A DNA stretch of 61,612 nt from Verrucomicrobiales bacterium (GCA_017853785.1 JAFMIX010000001.1:1-61612), one strand, 5' to 3'. Positions 8,069 through 16,928 are shown, counted from the stretch's first letter. Program-made: numbers and translations. Notes: generated by a model from the sequence alone, not told the origin.

Positions 8069-9082
8069 ATGGCAAATAAAGCATTGATCACCGGCATCAC
8101 GGGACAGGACGGCTCTTATCTCGCGGAACTCCTGTTGTCCAAGGGTTATGAAGTCCATGGCATCATCCGCCGCGCCAGCACCTTCAACACGGGGCGGTTG
8201 GATGCGATTTATAACGACCCCCACTCCAAGCAGAGCCGGTTGTTTCTGCATTACGGCGATTTGAGTGATGCCAGCGCGCTGGCACGATTAATCGGGAAAA
8301 TCCAGCCGGAGGAGGTCTACAATCTCGCGGCGCAAAGCCACGTGCGCGTGAGTTTTGACAGCCCGGAATACACCACCGACATCACCGCCACCGGCACGGT
8401 GCGGCTCTTGGAGGCCATCCGTGAGACGGGCCTCAAGCCGCGGTTTTACCAGGCCTCGTCGAGCGAGATGTATGGGCTGGTGCGCGAGGTGCCGCAGACG
8501 GAAACGACGCCGTTTTACCCGCGCAGTCCCTACGGCTGCGCCAAGGTTTATTCGTATTGGATCACGGTCAACTACCGCGAGTCCTACGGCCTGCACGCGA
8601 GCAACGGCATCCTGTTCAACCATGAATCGCCCCGGCGCGGCGAGACGTTCGTGACCCGCAAAATCACCCGGGCCGTCGCCCAGATCCAGGCCGGCCTGCA
8701 GGACAAGCTCTATCTCGGCAACCTCGACGCCAAGCGCGACTGGGGCTACGCCAAGGAATACGTCGAGGCCATGTGGTTGATGGTGCAGCAGGACAAGCCG
8801 GATGACTACGTCATCGCCACCGGCGAGACTCATTCCGTGCGGGAATTTCTGGAGGTCGCTTTCTCCCACGTCGGGCTGGACTGGAAAAAGTATGTGGAAA
8901 TCGATCCCCGCTACCATCGCCCGGCGGAAGTGGATTTGCTCATCGGTGATTACTCCAAGGCCAAGCGCCAGCTTGGTTGGGAGCCGAAGACAAAATTTGT
9001 CGAGCTCGCGAAGTTGATGGTGGACGCCGACGTGCAACGCCTGCGCGACCATCTGGCTGGCAAGGGCCGCGTCGCCGGCTGA
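8069..9082 (+). CDS. gmd: GDP-mannose 4,6-dehydratase
   Basis: Gmd is an extended short-chain dehydrogenase that turns GDP-D-mannose into GDP-4-keto-6-deoxymannose. The NADP-binding motif is GITGQDGSYLAE at residues 9-20, and the active-site region SPYGCAKVYSYW has the YxxxK catalytic pair. The block NGILFNHESPRRGETFVTRK is a strong Gmd signature. The product has 337 residues, slightly short for the family. The ATG at 8069 was chosen because it places the usual 5 to 8 residues before the nucleotide motif. It converges on fcl, which encodes the next enzyme; their 3' ends are 13 bases apart. Confidence 0.95.
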   Translation: MANKALITGITGQDGSYLAELLLSKGYEVHGIIRRASTFNTGRLDAIYNDPHSKQSRLFLHYGDLSDASALARLIGKIQPEEVYNLAAQSHVRVSFDSPEYTTDITATGTVRLLEAIRETGLKPRFYQASSSEMYGLVREVPQTETTPFYPRSPYGCAKVYSYWITVNYRESYGLHASNGILFNHESPRRGETFVTRKITRAVAQIQAGLQDKLYLGNLDAKRDWGYAKEYVEAMWLMVQQDKPDDYVIATGETHSVREFLEVAFSHVGLDWKKYVEIDPRYHRPAEVDLLIGDYSKAKRQLGWEPKTKFVELAKLMVDADVQRLRDHLAGKGRVAG

Positions 9083-9095
9083 CGCGGCGGAACCA

Positions 9096-10040
9096 TCATT
9101 TTCCACCCGGCTGCCGCGCCAGAAAATCCGCGTAGACCCGTCGCAGGCCGGTTTCCAGATCCACCTGCGGCCGCCAGCCCAGCGCGAATAATCGCGAGCT
9201 ATCCATCAATTTCCGCGGCATTCCGTCGGGCTTGGAGGTGTCCCACACGATTTCTCCGGCGAAGCCGACGACGCGCCGGACTGTTTCGGCCAGCTCACGG
9301 ATGGAGAGTTCGCTGCCGCAGCCGACGTTGATGAACTGTTCCTCGCTGTAATGCCGCATCAGAAACACGCACGCCCGGCCGAGATCGTCGGCGTAAAGGA
9401 ATTCCCGCAGCGGCGCGCCGGAGCCCCAGCAGGTGACCGTCGCCGCCCCGGCCTGTTTCGCCTCGTGAAACTTGCGGATCAGGGCGGGCAGGACATGCGA
9501 GTTCTGGAGATCGTAGTTGTCGTTCGGGCCATACATGTTCGTCGGCATGGCGCTGATGAAATCGCAGCCGTATTGCCGGCGGTAGGCCTGGCAGAGCTTG
9601 ATGCCCGCAATCTTCGCGACCGCATACCACTCGTTCGTCGGTTCGAGCGGGCCGGTGAGCAGATATTCCTCCTTGAGCGGCATCGATGCGAGCCGGGGAT
9701 AAATGCAGGAGCTGCCGAGGAACAGCAGTTTGCGGACTCCGGCCTGATACGCACCATGGATGAGATTGCTCTGGATCTGCAAGTTCTCGTGGAGAAACGT
9801 CGCGGGATGATTGCTGTTCGCCAGAATACCGCCGACCTTGGCGGCGGCGATGAACACAAACTCCGGCCGCGTCGCCGCGTAGAAATTCCGCACCGCTGTG
9901 GCATCCAGCAAATCCACCTCCTGGCGGGTGCGCCCGATGAGGTTCGTGAACCCCTCCCGCTGGAGTTCGCGCCAGATGGCGCTCCCCACCAACCCGCGAT
10001 GGCCCGCGACGTAAATCCGGGAATCTTGATTTAATGACAT
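9096..10040 (-). CDS. fcl: GDP-L-fucose synthase
   Basis: This bifunctional epimerase-reductase completes GDP-L-fucose from the Gmd product, for fucosylated surface glycans. The 314-residue chain has the NADP motif GHRGLVGSAI (about residues 13-22), the serine region FLGSSCIYP and the catalytic YAVAKIAG (YxxxK). A second in-frame ATG lies 9 bases upstream at 10049. I prefer 10040 because a good -10 box (TAGAAT on the minus strand, about 10046-10051) overlaps the upstream ATG, which would place transcription at or just before the later codon and give an almost leaderless message. Convergent with gmd and divergent from sufD. Confidence 0.93.
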   Translation of the reverse strand: MSLNQDSRIYVAGHRGLVGSAIWRELQREGFTNLIGRTRQEVDLLDATAVRNFYAATRPEFVFIAAAKVGGILANSNHPATFLHENLQIQSNLIHGAYQAGVRKLLFLGSSCIYPRLASMPLKEEYLLTGPLEPTNEWYAVAKIAGIKLCQAYRRQYGCDFISAMPTNMYGPNDNYDLQNSHVLPALIRKFHEAKQAGAATVTCWGSGAPLREFLYADDLGRACVFLMRHYSEEQFINVGCGSELSIRELAETVRRVVGFAGEIVWDTSKPDGMPRKLMDSSRLFALGWRPQVDLETGLRRVYADFLARQPGGK

Positions 10041-10188
10041 GATGGTCATTCTAGCAGAATCCGGCCCGGGCTGCGACCCGAAATCGCCGCCCACCCCATC
10101 CCGCCACCACCAGACTTGCGTTGCCCCAGCTCTCATGGAAGAATACCCCCCGCTTTTCGCCTGCAAATCAGGCCGCGTAACATTTACC

Positions 10189-11532
10189 ATGACTCCAACC
10201 GTCTCCATCCAGAAATCGCCGGCTGCCGCCGTGCTGGCCGCTTTTGCTCCGACCGCCGCCGCCCAACCCCCCTGGCTCGCCGCCCGCCGCCAGACCGCCG
10301 CCGCCGACTTCGCCGCGCTGGGTTTCCCCACATTGCAGCACGAGGACTGGCGTTTCACCAACATCGCGCCGATCGCCCAACTGCCTTTCAAGCCCGCCGC
10401 CCCCGCGCCCGCTGGCAGCGTGACGGCTGATGCCATCAAAGAATCCATCTTTGGTCGCATTGACGCCACCCGGCTCGTCTTTATCAACGGCCATTTCACG
10501 CCCGAGCTTTCGTCCGTCGCCAAACTTCCCGCCGGGGTCAAAATCTCGCCGCTCGCCACCGCGCTCAAGTCCGACGCGGCGTTGCTGGAGAAACATCTCG
10601 CGCGCTATGCGAACACCGACGCCAACACCTTCACCGCGTTGAACACCGCTGGTTTTCAGGATGGCGCCTTCATCTTCGTGCCCGCCGGGGTCGTCGTTGA
10701 CCGGCCCGTGCACTTGCTTCACATCGCTGCCGCGCGTGCGGCCGGCGCGACCACCCAACCGCGCCATCTCATCATCGCCGAGGCGAACGCGCAGCTCACC
10801 GTGCTGGAAAGTTACGTCGCCACCACGGACGCCGCCTATTTTACCAACGCCGTCACCGAACTCGTCGCCGGCGACAACGCCGTGGTCGAGCACCTCAAGT
10901 TTCAGGACGAAGCGGCCAGCGCGTTCCACATCGCCGCGTTCCACGCGCATCTCGGCAAGACCAGCAACGTCATCCACCACTCGATCGCTGCCGGCGCAAA
11001 ACTTTCCCGCAACAACATCCGCACCAACCTCGCGGGCGAAGGTCTGGAATGCATCCTCAACGGCCTTTACCTGACGCGCGGTGAGCAATTGGCCGACCAT
11101 CACATGGTCGTGGAGCACGCGCAGCCGCATTGCGCCAGCCACGAATATTTCAACGGTATCCTCGACGACAAATCCAAAGGCGTTTTTCATGGGCGCATCT
11201 ACGTCCACCCCATCGCGCAGAAAACCGACGCCAAGCAGACGAACAAAAATCTCCTGCTTTCCGACGACGCCACGGCCGACACGAAGCCGCAGCTGGAGAT
11301 TTACGCCGACGACGTGAAATGCACCCACGGCGCGACCATCGGCCAGCTCAACGCCGAGTCCATCTACTACCTGCGCTCCCGCGGCATCGGCAAGGACACC
11401 GCCCGCCAGATGCTCATCCACGCGTTCGCCGGTGAGATTATCGAGCGTGTCCGCCACACTGCCGCGCGCGAGGAACTCGACAAGTTGATATGGGATCGCC
11501 TCGAAACTACGCATCATCTGGCGGAGAAATGA
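10189..11532 (+). CDS. sufD: SUF scaffold complex subunit SufD
   Basis: SufD forms the SufBC2D scaffold that builds Fe-S clusters. The 447-residue protein has the SufB/SufD beta-helix core with characteristic runs such as EDWRFTNIAPI near the N-terminus, VHHSIAAGAKLSRNN-like repeats in the middle, and the C-terminal block CTHGATIGQLNAESIYYLRS, followed by RGIGKDTARQMLIHAFAGE. Its alanine-rich N-terminus is variable in the family. It heads the sufD-sufU-sufT-sufS run. Neither sufB nor sufC is adjacent: upstream is the divergent fcl. A weak promoter-like pair (TTGCGT, AAGAAT) lies in the 148-base spacer. Confidence 0.9.
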   Translation: MTPTVSIQKSPAAAVLAAFAPTAAAQPPWLAARRQTAAADFAALGFPTLQHEDWRFTNIAPIAQLPFKPAAPAPAGSVTADAIKESIFGRIDATRLVFINGHFTPELSSVAKLPAGVKISPLATALKSDAALLEKHLARYANTDANTFTALNTAGFQDGAFIFVPAGVVVDRPVHLLHIAAARAAGATTQPRHLIIAEANAQLTVLESYVATTDAAYFTNAVTELVAGDNAVVEHLKFQDEAASAFHIAAFHAHLGKTSNVIHHSIAAGAKLSRNNIRTNLAGEGLECILNGLYLTRGEQLADHHMVVEHAQPHCASHEYFNGILDDKSKGVFHGRIYVHPIAQKTDAKQTNKNLLLSDDATADTKPQLEIYADDVKCTHGATIGQLNAESIYYLRSRGIGKDTARQMLIHAFAGEIIERVRHTAAREELDKLIWDRLETTHHLAEK

Positions 11533-11568
11533 TTTGTAGCCGCGTTTGTGAAGACGTGGGTGCTGAAT

Positions 11569-12024
11569 ATGTTCGATAACATCAACGATCTCTATCAGCA
11601 GGTCATTCTCGACCACTGCAAGCAGCCGCGGAATTTCCGCGAGTTGCCGGCCTGCACCTGCTCTGCCCAAGGTTTCAACCCGCTCTGCGGTGACAACCTC
11701 AAGCTCTTCCTCACGCTGGACGGCGATGTCATCCGCGAAGCCGCCTTCACCGGTTCCGGCTGCTGCATCTCCAAGGCCTCGGCGTCGTTGCTCACTGACT
11801 TTGTCAAGGGCAAGACCAAGGCTGACGTGGAGAAGATGTTCGCCCAGGTCCACGACATGGTCACCACCGGCAAAGTCGCCGGCGATGTCGGCAAGCTCGC
11901 CGTGTTCGCCGGCGTTTACAAATATCCCGCCCGCGTGAAGTGCGCCATCCTCGCTTGGCACGCCGTCATGGGCGCGCTCAAAGGTGAGCAAAAGCCCGTG
12001 AGCACCGAAAACGAGCAGGCGTGA
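11569..12024 (+). CDS. sufU: SufU-type Fe-S assembly sulfurtransferase
   Basis: This 151-residue protein is of the SufU branch of the IscU/NifU family. SufU is a zinc protein that accepts persulfide sulfur from SufS and passes it to the SufBCD scaffold. The three conserved zinc-ligand cysteines are visible in LCGDN, GSGCCISKAS and RVKCAILAW, with the CGD aspartate. The insert between the second and third cysteines is of SufU type. I chose ATG 11569 (MFDNINDLYQQVI), which matches the family's usual beginning; an upstream in-frame GTG at 11548 would add seven residues. It lies 36 bases after sufD. Confidence 0.92.
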   Translation: MFDNINDLYQQVILDHCKQPRNFRELPACTCSAQGFNPLCGDNLKLFLTLDGDVIREAAFTGSGCCISKASASLLTDFVKGKTKADVEKMFAQVHDMVTTGKVAGDVGKLAVFAGVYKYPARVKCAILAWHAVMGALKGEQKPVSTENEQA

Positions 12025-12067
12025 TTTCGCCCGCGACACTGGCCCCCACTTCAACTATCTTTAACTT

Positions 12068-12616
12068 ATGAATGGCAAAGAAAGCGCAATCCTGACCCGC
12101 GACGTCGAGGCGTCCGTGATCCCCGCCGGCATGAAGGTCGCTCTCCAGAAGGGCGAAACCGCGCACATCACCCAGTCGCTCGGCGGCAGTTACACCGTCA
12201 TCGTCAACGGCAACATGTTCCGCATCGAGGGCAAGGACGCCGATGCGCTCGGGCTAGAAGTCGCCGCCAAACCCGCCCCCACCGGCGCGCCCATCGCCGC
12301 CGAGGCGCTCGAGAAGGAGATCTGGAATCAGCTCCGCTCGTGCTATGATCCGGAAATCCCCGTCAACATCGTGGACCTCGGGCTGATCTACGACTGCCAC
12401 ATCACGCCACTCGGCGCGAATAACTACAAGGCCGATGTGAAGATGACTTTGACCGCGCCCGGCTGCGGCATGGGTCCGGTGCTCGCGCAGGACGTGCAGA
12501 CCAAGCTGCTTTCGCTGGAAGGCGTGGACGACGTGAGTGTGGAGCTGGTCTGGGATCCGCCGTGGAATCAAAGCATGATGACCGAGGCGGCCAAATTGCA
12601 ACTGGGACTGCTCTGA
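12068..12616 (+). CDS. sufT: SufT-type Fe-S maturation protein (MIP18/DUF59)
   Basis: This 182-residue protein joins an N-terminal beta-rich region (about 1-70) with a C-terminal MIP18-like domain (about 78-180) typical of the SufT family. SufT assists Fe-S cluster delivery and is usually found in suf operons with SufU. The signature CYDPEIPVNIVDLGLIYD, then MTLTAPGCGMG with the conserved cysteine, and VELVWDPPWNQSMM, are all present. It follows sufU after 43 bases and precedes sufS, separated from it by a palindromic repeat at 12620-12671. Confidence 0.92.
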   Translation: MNGKESAILTRDVEASVIPAGMKVALQKGETAHITQSLGGSYTVIVNGNMFRIEGKDADALGLEVAAKPAPTGAPIAAEALEKEIWNQLRSCYDPEIPVNIVDLGLIYDCHITPLGANNYKADVKMTLTAPGCGMGPVLAQDVQTKLLSLEGVDDVSVELVWDPPWNQSMMTEAAKLQLGLL

Positions 12617-12619
12617 TTT

Positions 12620-12671
12620 ACCGCCGAGGCGCGGAGTGAAATACATCTCTGCGCCTCAGCGGCTCTGCGGT
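12620..12671. repeat. Imperfect palindromic repeat, family A copy 1
   Basis: Between sufT and sufS lies an imperfect inverted repeat. The right arm (12647-12671) matches the right arm of the copy at 40088-40112 in 22 of 25 positions; the left arm (12620-12636) keeps only 17 bases, 15 of which fit the family. The transcript would fold into a long hairpin inside the operon. There is no T-run, so it is not an ordinary terminator; it may act as an mRNA stabiliser or attenuator, or may simply be a REP-like dispersed element. Confidence 0.75.
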
Positions 12672-12684
12672 TTAGATTTTTCTG

Positions 12685-13923
12685 ATGAAGGATAAGATAA
12701 CAATCGATTGGTCGGCATTGCGAAAGGACTTCCCTATCCTCGACCAGAAAGTCCACGGCAAGCCGCTGATCTACCTCGACAACGCCGCCACCTCGCAGAA
12801 GCCCCGCGCCGTCATCGACGCGCTCATCCGCTACTACGAGCGCGACAACGCAAACGTCCACCGCGGTATCCACGAGTTGAGCATGCGTTCCACGACCGCG
12901 TTCGAGGCCGCGCGGACGCGCACCGCCAAGTTCCTCAACGCCCGCAGCGCCGATGAAATCATCTGGACGCGCGGCACCACCGAAGCCATCAACCTCGTCG
13001 CCAGCACCTGGGGCGCAAAAAACCTGAAGGCCGGCGACGTCATCCTGCTCACCGAAGCCGAGCACCACAGCAACATCGTCCCATGGCAACTGCTCGCGCA
13101 GCAGACTGGCGCGAAGGTTGCCTACATCCCCGTCACCGGCGACGAAGGCACGCTGGACCTTTCCAAACTCGACTCGCTGCTCACCAAACAGGTGAAGCTG
13201 CTCTCGCTCGTCCATATCTCGAATTCGATGGGCGTAGTCAATCCCGTCGCGGAACTTTGCGCTCGCGCGCGCAAGCTCGGCATCGTCACGCTCGTGGATG
13301 GCGCCCAAAGTGCCGGGCACATGACCGTGGACGTGCAGGCCATCGGCTGCGATTTCTTTGCGTTCAGCGGCCACAAGATTTGCGGCCCCACCGGCATCGG
13401 CGCGCTGTATGGCCGGCAGGAAATCTTGGAGACACTCCCGCCGTATCAAGGTGGTGGCGAAATGATTTTGACCGTGGGCTACGACAAGACGGAGTTCAAG
13501 CACGCCCCGCATCGCTTCGAGGCCGGCACCCCGGACATCTCCGGTCCCATCGGCCTGCATGCCGCGATGGATTATCTCGACGCCATCGGGCGCGACAACA
13601 TCTGGAAGCACGATCAGGAACTCGCCAACTACGCGCACGACCAGCTCGCCGCACTGAAAAACATCCGCCTCTTCGGCCCGAAGACTGGCCGTGCCGGCCT
13701 CGTGAGCTTCTTGTTGAAAGACGTTCACGCGCACGATGTCGTCACGCTGGCGGATCAAGGCGGCGTGGCGTTGCGCGGCGGACATCACTGCACGCAACCG
13801 CTCATGCACAAGCTCGGCGTGGAATCCACCGCCCGCGCGAGTTTCTATTTCTACAACACCAAGGCCGAAGTGGATCGCTTCGTGGAAGTGGTGCGGGAGA
13901 TCCAGAAGTTTTTTGCTTCCTGA
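12685..13923 (+). CDS. sufS: Cysteine desulfurase SufS
   Basis: SufS is a PLP-dependent class V aminotransferase-fold enzyme that removes sulfur from cysteine for Fe-S assembly and hands it to SufU. The PLP lysine is Lys231 in FSGHKICGPTGIGALYG, and the catalytic cysteine is Cys369 in LRGGHHCTQPLM. The conserved AEHHSNIVPW block sits around residue 125. Length (412) is normal. It is the last gene of the suf run and ends 13 bases before the convergent stop of the ATP-grasp gene. Confidence 0.95.
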   Translation: MKDKITIDWSALRKDFPILDQKVHGKPLIYLDNAATSQKPRAVIDALIRYYERDNANVHRGIHELSMRSTTAFEAARTRTAKFLNARSADEIIWTRGTTEAINLVASTWGAKNLKAGDVILLTEAEHHSNIVPWQLLAQQTGAKVAYIPVTGDEGTLDLSKLDSLLTKQVKLLSLVHISNSMGVVNPVAELCARARKLGIVTLVDGAQSAGHMTVDVQAIGCDFFAFSGHKICGPTGIGALYGRQEILETLPPYQGGGEMILTVGYDKTEFKHAPHRFEAGTPDISGPIGLHAAMDYLDAIGRDNIWKHDQELANYAHDQLAALKNIRLFGPKTGRAGLVSFLLKDVHAHDVVTLADQGGVALRGGHHCTQPLMHKLGVESTARASFYFYNTKAEVDRFVEVVREIQKFFAS

Positions 13924-13936
13924 CCGAATTTCGTGG

Positions 13937-14956
13937 TCACTCCCTCACAGTCTTCAATCCCGTGCGGATGATGCGCTCGATGAGTTGCGGGTAGGCGAGG
14001 CCAGCCTTGAGCGCGGATTGCGCGAAGTCTTCGTCGGCGGCGAGGATGGGATTGGGGTTGGCTTCGATGAAATAGATTTCGTTGGCGGGCGTGACGCGCA
14101 GGTCCACGCGCGCGTAGCCGTCGATGGTCAGCAGCCGGTAGATGCGTTTGCAGGTCTGCGCGATGTCCCGGGCGAGCGCGGGATCGAGCGCCTCGGCGAA
14201 CTGGTTTTGCAGCCCCCACTTCTTGCGATATTCCTCGTCCCACTTCGCGCGGTAGGTCGCGATCTTCGGTTCGTCGGGCGGGACTTCCTTGAACACCAGC
14301 TCGCGGATGGGCAGGACGTCGAGGCGGTGGTTGCCGAGGACGCTGACATAAAGTTCGCGCCCGGCGATGTATTCCTCGGCGATGGCGTCGTTGTCGGTCT
14401 TCTCGTGGATGAACAGGACGCGCTCCTTGAATTGTTCGTCCGTCTCGATGAATGACGCCTGCGAGATGCCCAAAGAGGCTTCTTCCTTCAGCGGTTTGAC
14501 GAGGATGGGAAAGCGCAGGCGCTTGGGGCGCACGGGCCGTTTGCCGCGGGGGATGACGGTGAACTCCGGTGTGCGGATGCGGTGGTAGCCCAGAATTTTT
14601 TTGGAGATGGCTTTGTGTTTGCAAAGTAGCAGCCCGCTGGCGCCGCAGCCGGTGAATGGGATGCCGTGCATTTCCAGGAACGAAGCGATGTTCTGATCGA
14701 AGGCGCGGTTGTTCTTGAACTGGTCGGCGAGATTGAAGATGAGGTCGGGCGCGAAGCTATCGAGTTTCTGGCGCAGCAGGTTGAGGTCATCGAAGATGGC
14801 GAGGGGCGCGACGTTGTGGCCGAGTTCAGCGAGCGCGGCGAGGACGTTGGCCTCAGTTTTCCAGTCGTTGGTCTTCAACTCGGCAGTCAAGTCCTGGTCG
14901 AGCGTGGTGGGCGCGATGGCGTCGAATAGGGCGAGGATTTTGAGTTTCTTCTTCAC
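13937..14956 (-). CDS. ATP-grasp ligase related to D-alanine-D-alanine ligase
   Basis: The 339-residue protein has the ATP-grasp fold of the Ddl/RimK/carboxylate-amine ligase superfamily. ATP-binding elements are RFPILVKPLKEEASLGIS (about 150-168) and AEEYIAGRELYVSVLG; the metal-binding C-terminal motif is GYARVDLRVTPANEIYFIEANPNP. It lacks the full substrate signature of true D-Ala-D-Ala ligases, so the acceptor is unknown; it could make a peptide-like bond on a small molecule, a cofactor or a peptide. It starts with GTG, 2 bases after the stop of the upstream metalloprotein gene, so the two are almost certainly co-translated. Confidence 0.78.
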   Translation of the reverse strand: MKKKLKILALFDAIAPTTLDQDLTAELKTNDWKTEANVLAALAELGHNVAPLAIFDDLNLLRQKLDSFAPDLIFNLADQFKNNRAFDQNIASFLEMHGIPFTGCGASGLLLCKHKAISKKILGYHRIRTPEFTVIPRGKRPVRPKRLRFPILVKPLKEEASLGISQASFIETDEQFKERVLFIHEKTDNDAIAEEYIAGRELYVSVLGNHRLDVLPIRELVFKEVPPDEPKIATYRAKWDEEYRKKWGLQNQFAEALDPALARDIAQTCKRIYRLLTIDGYARVDLRVTPANEIYFIEANPNPILAADEDFAQSALKAGLAYPQLIERIIRTGLKTVRE

Positions 14957-14958
14957 GG

Positions 14959-15978
14959 CTATTTGGTGCGCTTGAACTTTCCGGTGAACAGGTGGTTCAT
15001 CACCAGCGTGGTGATGTAGGCGGAGACTTGGAGGTTTTGTCTCGGGTCGTAAGCGGTGAGGTGCAGGCCGAGTTGGTCGCAGCGCTCAATCAATCGGGCG
15101 AGCAGCTTGTTGACGCGGTATTTGTTTTCATTCGTCCACTGGCAGACGGCGGCTTCCAGTTCGCGGCGATGGCGGCGCAGATAGACCGAGGCTTTGACGC
15201 GACCGGCGTCGCCTGCGCCGGCGGCGAAGAGTTGGCGTAGATCGTTGTCGTAAAAATCCGGGAAGGAATGTTCATACTCCTTCCGCTTGCGGGCGTAGTA
15301 GGTCTTGAGCTTGACGTTGAGGCAGTCGTAATCGGCGACCTGATACTCTGGGGCGGGCAATGGTGGCTGTCCGGCGAGCGAACGCATCAGTTCATCCACG
15401 TATTCGAGTTTCTGGAGGGCTTTCCAGCCTTTGTGGCGCGCCCGCCAATCGAGTCCGGGCGTGAGCCACACGGCGAAGGTCTCGGCGAAATCCTCATCCG
15501 GGTGACTCTGCGCATACCAGTCATCGAGATGGGAGACGAAGCTGCGGCTGTAGGGATGCGGCCGATAAAACGAGGGCGTTTCATCGGTGGAAGATTTGCC
15601 GAAGGTCTGCTGCCATTTGCGTTTGCGGACGAATGGATAGGCGTAGGCATAGGCGTGCGCTGCTTCGTGGCGGATGAGTTTCATGAACCACTCGTCGGTT
15701 TCGCCTTCGACTTCGAGAATGATTTTCCTTTCGAGCTGCCGCAGCCGGTCATGCGTGAGAAAGAACGGGACAAAAATCGCCGGGATGCCGACGGGCACGA
15801 ACCATTCGTCGCCGATGTGGCAGGGGGGGTGAAAGACCAAACCCTTTTGCGAAAGCTCACCGTAGAGTTGCTGGATGAGCGATTGGAGTTTCGTGCCGGC
15901 GAGTGAGAGCCCAAGTCGGGAGATTTTTTTCTCCAGCAACTCGGCGTCGCTGAGGCTGCTCCAGTCCGGGGATTCCAT
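14959..15978 (-). CDS. Putative zinc-binding metallopeptidase
   Basis: This 339-residue soluble protein contains RHEAAHAYAYAY, an HExxH zinc motif near residue 123, and a downstream EDFAETFAVWLTPG segment whose Glu is a likely third zinc ligand. It resembles the uncharacterised 'putative zinc-binding metallopeptidase' families found with ATP-grasp genes. The C-terminal half is basic and helical (KLKTYYARKRKEYEHSF). No signal peptide is visible, so it acts in the cytoplasm. The gene directly precedes the ATP-grasp ligase with 2 bases between them. Whether it processes the ligase's product, a peptide substrate, or something else cannot be told. Confidence 0.68.
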   Translation of the reverse strand: MESPDWSSLSDAELLEKKISRLGLSLAGTKLQSLIQQLYGELSQKGLVFHPPCHIGDEWFVPVGIPAIFVPFFLTHDRLRQLERKIILEVEGETDEWFMKLIRHEAAHAYAYAYPFVRKRKWQQTFGKSSTDETPSFYRPHPYSRSFVSHLDDWYAQSHPDEDFAETFAVWLTPGLDWRARHKGWKALQKLEYVDELMRSLAGQPPLPAPEYQVADYDCLNVKLKTYYARKRKEYEHSFPDFYDNDLRQLFAAGAGDAGRVKASVYLRRHRRELEAAVCQWTNENKYRVNKLLARLIERCDQLGLHLTAYDPRQNLQVSAYITTLVMNHLFTGKFKRTK

Positions 15979-16035
15979 GCGCGGAGACTAAACCCATGGC
16001 GGCCGCGTCACAAGCCCGGCAGTGGCCTGACGCCA

Positions 16036-16611
16036 TCAACCCAGATAGAGCCCCGCCCCGCGAATCGCCGCCGCCACGGCTTCCGGCACGAGTGGGTCGA
16101 TCGGTAAACCGCTCCGCACCCGCGCGCGGATCTGTGAAGACGACACGCCTAGCGGAAAGCCTTTCAAATATTTGCCGCGAAACGGTGCGGGGAACGGCAG
16201 CTCCGAAAGACCCGGCCGCGGCACGACGATAAACTGCGCCAGCCGCGCCAGTTCCGTGGGCTCGCGCCACTCCGGCAGCTTCGCCACGTTGTCCGCGCCG
16301 ATGAGGTAGAACAGTTCCGCGCCCGGAAAGCGCCCCGCGTAATCCCGCAGGGTATCCACCGTGTAAGAGATGCCGCCCCGCCGGATTTCCTGGTCGTCCA
16401 CCTCGCAGTTCGTTTTGCCCGCCAGCGCTAGCCGCAGCAGCCGCAGGCGCATCGCTGCAGGCGCGGCGTGGCTGTCCGACTTGAACGGCGATTGCGCCGC
16501 CGGGACGAAGTATAGCCGGTCCAGCCCGAGCTCCTCCACCGCCGCCTGCGCGACGAGCAGATGCCCGAGATGAACCGGGTCAAATGAGCCGCCAAAGATG
16601 CCGAGTTTCAT
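16036..16611 (-). CDS. nadD: Nicotinate-nucleotide adenylyltransferase
   Basis: NadD adenylates nicotinic acid mononucleotide in NAD synthesis. The 191-residue protein has the nucleotidyltransferase motif GGSFDPVHLGHL at residues 8-19 and the C-terminal SSSQIRARVRSG that corresponds to the ISSTxIR motif. Length is normal. It lies upstream of the metalloprotein/ATP-grasp pair on the same strand, 57 bases apart. The spacer on its other side (16612-16928) carries only repeats and a decayed cstA fragment. Confidence 0.94.
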   Translation of the reverse strand: MKLGIFGGSFDPVHLGHLLVAQAAVEELGLDRLYFVPAAQSPFKSDSHAAPAAMRLRLLRLALAGKTNCEVDDQEIRRGGISYTVDTLRDYAGRFPGAELFYLIGADNVAKLPEWREPTELARLAQFIVVPRPGLSELPFPAPFRGKYLKGFPLGVSSSQIRARVRSGLPIDPLVPEAVAAAIRGAGLYLG

Positions 16612-16659
16612 CGTTTTCAGTTTGCCGTTTTTAATCTTTCAAGCAAGCGCCATGAGCCA

Positions 16660-16792
16660 CGAAGGCGGCGTGGCGCTCCGCTTTCCGCCGCACTCCATGT
16701 TGCACCTTGGACTGCGGTGGCAAAGCGCCGCAGCGGCATCGCCTTCGCCACAACTCGCAGGGTTCAACACCGCTGGCGCACACCGTTGAACC
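16660..16792. repeat. Hairpin-rich dispersed repeat region
   Basis: Most of the 317-base spacer upstream of nadD is filled by hairpin-forming sequence rather than a gene. One hairpin has CTGCGG/CCGCAG arms around 16710-16735, and another has perfect 8-base arms GGTTCAAC at 16761-16768 and GTTGAACC at 16785-16792. It resembles multi-copy non-coding elements of the phylum, though copy number cannot be seen from one window. No credible reading frame crosses it. Confidence 0.45.
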
Positions 16793-16886
16793 ATTGCTCC
16801 GTGGTCGCCTTTTAAAATCTGCTTAGGTGATTTCGTGGCGTGGGTGGTGCAGGAGCAAGCCTGCTGCCGCAGCGCGCTTCAGCGTA
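16784..16886 (-). pseudogene. Decayed duplicate of the cstA 3' end
   Basis: About 100 bases here align with 18561-18660, the region encoding the last 30 or so codons of cstA, in the same orientation and at roughly 80 percent identity by eye. Shared runs include GTGGTCGCC, AAATCTGCT, GGTGGTGCAGG and GCCTGCTGCCGC. In this copy the frame contains stops and small indels, so it is not coding. Together with the intact cstA end it forms a direct repeat that brackets the MHS transporter gene. Confidence 0.72.
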
Positions 16887-16928
16887 CATAGTGCTTGCTT
16901 GGCTCGGCAAAAGCATTTGAATAGGGTA

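Noticed and set aside
12620..12671. sufT/sufS hairpin as a terminator
   Set aside because: No T-run follows the stem, and the downstream gene belongs to the same pathway.
16612..16928. A small gene (63 codons from 16598) in the nadD-transporter spacer
   Set aside because: The frame covers hairpin-rich repeat sequence and a decayed cstA fragment, with no conserved pattern.
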